This document shows positions 6,107 through 6,478 of a stretch of DNA of 6,478 nt, one piece after another (the first letter of the stretch is position 1; the number at the start of each line of letters is the position of its first letter). The stretch is from positions 1-6,478 of the forward strand of contig JANWXG010000155.1 in NCBI GenBank assembly GCA_025057335.1, written 5' to 3'. The translations under genes and the position numbers were made by a program. Source of the DNA: a bacterium (lineage in GTDB: Bacteria > Armatimonadota > HRBIN16). The notes under the pieces were generated by a model. That model saw only the letters and a list, made by a program, of their open reading frames with translations. It did not search any database and was not told the origin of the DNA.

Positions 6107-6312
6107 CCGGAAGGGAGAGCGCCGCCTGCGGGGGATAGCGCTGCGTTCACCGCTCGCGTGATTGTCGTGTGCACCTCTCGCGGATGGCGGCAGACGCAGA
6201 ACGCCCATCGTCCAAACTCGCCGTGATAATTGACTGCCCTCACCCAGCGTCGCGCGGCGGTCTCCTTCTGGCGATCCTGTTCGCTTTCAAAGCCTTTCAC
6301 TTCTAAGACCAC
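6103..6312 (-). pseudogene. C-terminal remnant of a type III restriction / DEAD-box helicase (Res-like) protein
   Basis: Codons from a GTG at 6312 to a TAA at 6105-6103 encode 69 residues, of which roughly 1-50 resemble the extreme C-terminus of type III restriction Res/helicase proteins: LEVKGFE (3-9), a charged segment DRQKETAARRW, then AVNYHGEFGRWAF with the typical VN-x-x-G-x-FGRWAF pattern. Glu4-Val-Lys6 matches the E-x-K half of the PD-(D/E)xK nuclease motif; the PD half and the whole helicase are absent. The frame stays open to the window edge (6478), but residues upstream of 6312 do not resemble the family, and neither other minus frame supplies the missing part, so truncation is more likely than a simple frameshift. 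The last 15 or so residues look like readthrough past a lost stop. A GAGGT lies 4 nt before the GTG, so a small protein is possible, but a decayed gene is the better reading. Confidence 0.6.
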
Positions 6313-6326
6313 TTTGACCTCTGGTA

Positions 6327-6358
6327 AGGCTCGGAGCGCTGGATGTGGCTCCGAGCCT
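6327..6358. repeat. Perfect 11-bp palindrome next to the restriction-gene remnant
   Basis: AGGCTCGGAGC (6327-6337) and GCTCCGAGCCT (6348-6358) are exact inverted copies around a 10-nt loop. No U-run follows on the minus strand and only CCCGTTT on the plus strand, so it is a poor terminator. It begins 15 bp upstream of the point where restriction-protein similarity starts, so it may mark the breakpoint or be a dispersed REP-like element. Copy number elsewhere in the genome is not visible here. Confidence 0.5.
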
Positions 6359-6370
6359 CCCGTTTGGCGT

Positions 6371-6396
6371 AAAAAGTGTCGTGCAGTGATCGCACG
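6371..6396 (-). terminator. Terminator-like hairpin with T-run after the right-edge gene
   Basis: On the minus strand CGTGC (6396-6392) pairs with GCACG (6384-6380) around a 7-nt loop; after ACAC comes TTTTT (6375-6371). It begins 30 nt after the TAG at 6428-6426, the right distance for an intrinsic terminator of the edge gene. The stem is short (5 bp), so efficiency may be modest. Confidence 0.4.
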
Positions 6397-6425
6397 GGAT
6401 GGGAGAGGGGTAACAGAGACAGCGG

Positions 6426-6478
6426 CTACAGTCGCTGCTTGCCTGCTTCCGTCAGGACGTAGCGTCCCTCTCGTTCTT
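6426..6478 (-). CDS. 3' end of a probable winged-helix transcriptional regulator
   Basis: One minus-strand frame entering from the right edge reads EREGRYVLTEAGKQRL and stops at TAG (6428-6426). The pattern Arg-Tyr-x-Leu-Thr-x-x-Gly-x-x-x-Leu is the usual wing end and final helix of many winged-helix DNA-binding proteins (PadR, ArsR and MarR-like groups, or small unnamed ones), often at the very C-terminus. Positions 6477-6478 are a partial codon. A terminator-like hairpin follows. Only 16 residues are visible, so the family and target cannot be assigned. A competing minus frame also stays open through this segment, but its sequence looks non-coding. Confidence 0.45.
   Translation of the reverse strand, partial: EREGRYVLTEAGKQRL

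Noticed and set aside
6313..6425. Extension of the restriction remnant frame upstream to the window edge.
   Set aside because: The frame is open, but its translation lacks the expected PD-containing strand and spans a palindrome and a terminator-like hairpin, so it is probably non-coding.

Overview
The window is GC-rich, tightly packed bacterial chromosome with two oppositely oriented gene groups that diverge from about 3292-3530. Strong Shine-Dalgarno sites, ATGA stop/start overlaps, FAD-independent housekeeping enzymes and a Thermus/Deinococcus/Bacillus-type UV damage endonuclease all indicate a bacterium. A thermophile-related or deep-branching lineage such as Armatimonadota is only a guess, because no rRNA or other marker gene is present.

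Leftward group (minus strand, transcribed from about 3290 towards 1): a YqhD-type metal-dependent NADPH aldehyde reductase/alcohol dehydrogenase, then after 91 bp guanylate kinase (gmk), then after only 3 bp the bifunctional coenzyme A enzyme CoaBC. After a 218-bp AT-richer gap, a further gene begins at position 30 and leaves the window after 10 codons. The gmk-coaBC pair is a classic housekeeping arrangement, but rpoZ, often found between them, is not there. The gap before the left-edge gene holds a possible -10 box directly followed by a long hairpin that would form the start of the leader RNA.

Rightward group (plus strand, 3531-6106): a secreted fasciclin-domain protein, a perfect 12-bp hairpin, a four-helix membrane protein of unknown function, a short-chain dehydrogenase/reductase (SDR), and the UV damage endonuclease UvsE. 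The last three genes are joined by two 4-nt ATGA overlaps and are almost certainly translated from one message. The SDR has lost the canonical catalytic serine (Gly at that position), while its Tyr-x-x-x-Lys pair remains. UvsE retains every metal ligand known from the Thermus enzyme.

Right end (6103-6478, minus strand): a debris-like zone. A 69-codon open frame carries the extreme C-terminus of a type III restriction/DEAD-box helicase (Res) protein, including the E-x-K half of its nuclease motif but neither the PD half nor the helicase, so it is probably a gene remnant. It overlaps the uvsE stop tail-to-tail by 4 nt. Upstream of it lie an 11-bp palindrome, a terminator-like hairpin with a T-run, and at the window edge the last 16 codons of a probable winged-helix regulator.

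No rRNA, tRNA, CRISPR array, transposase or attachment site was recognised. The most unusual points are the membrane protein-SDR-UvsE coupling, the serine-less SDR and the restriction-gene remnant; none of these proves a new system.
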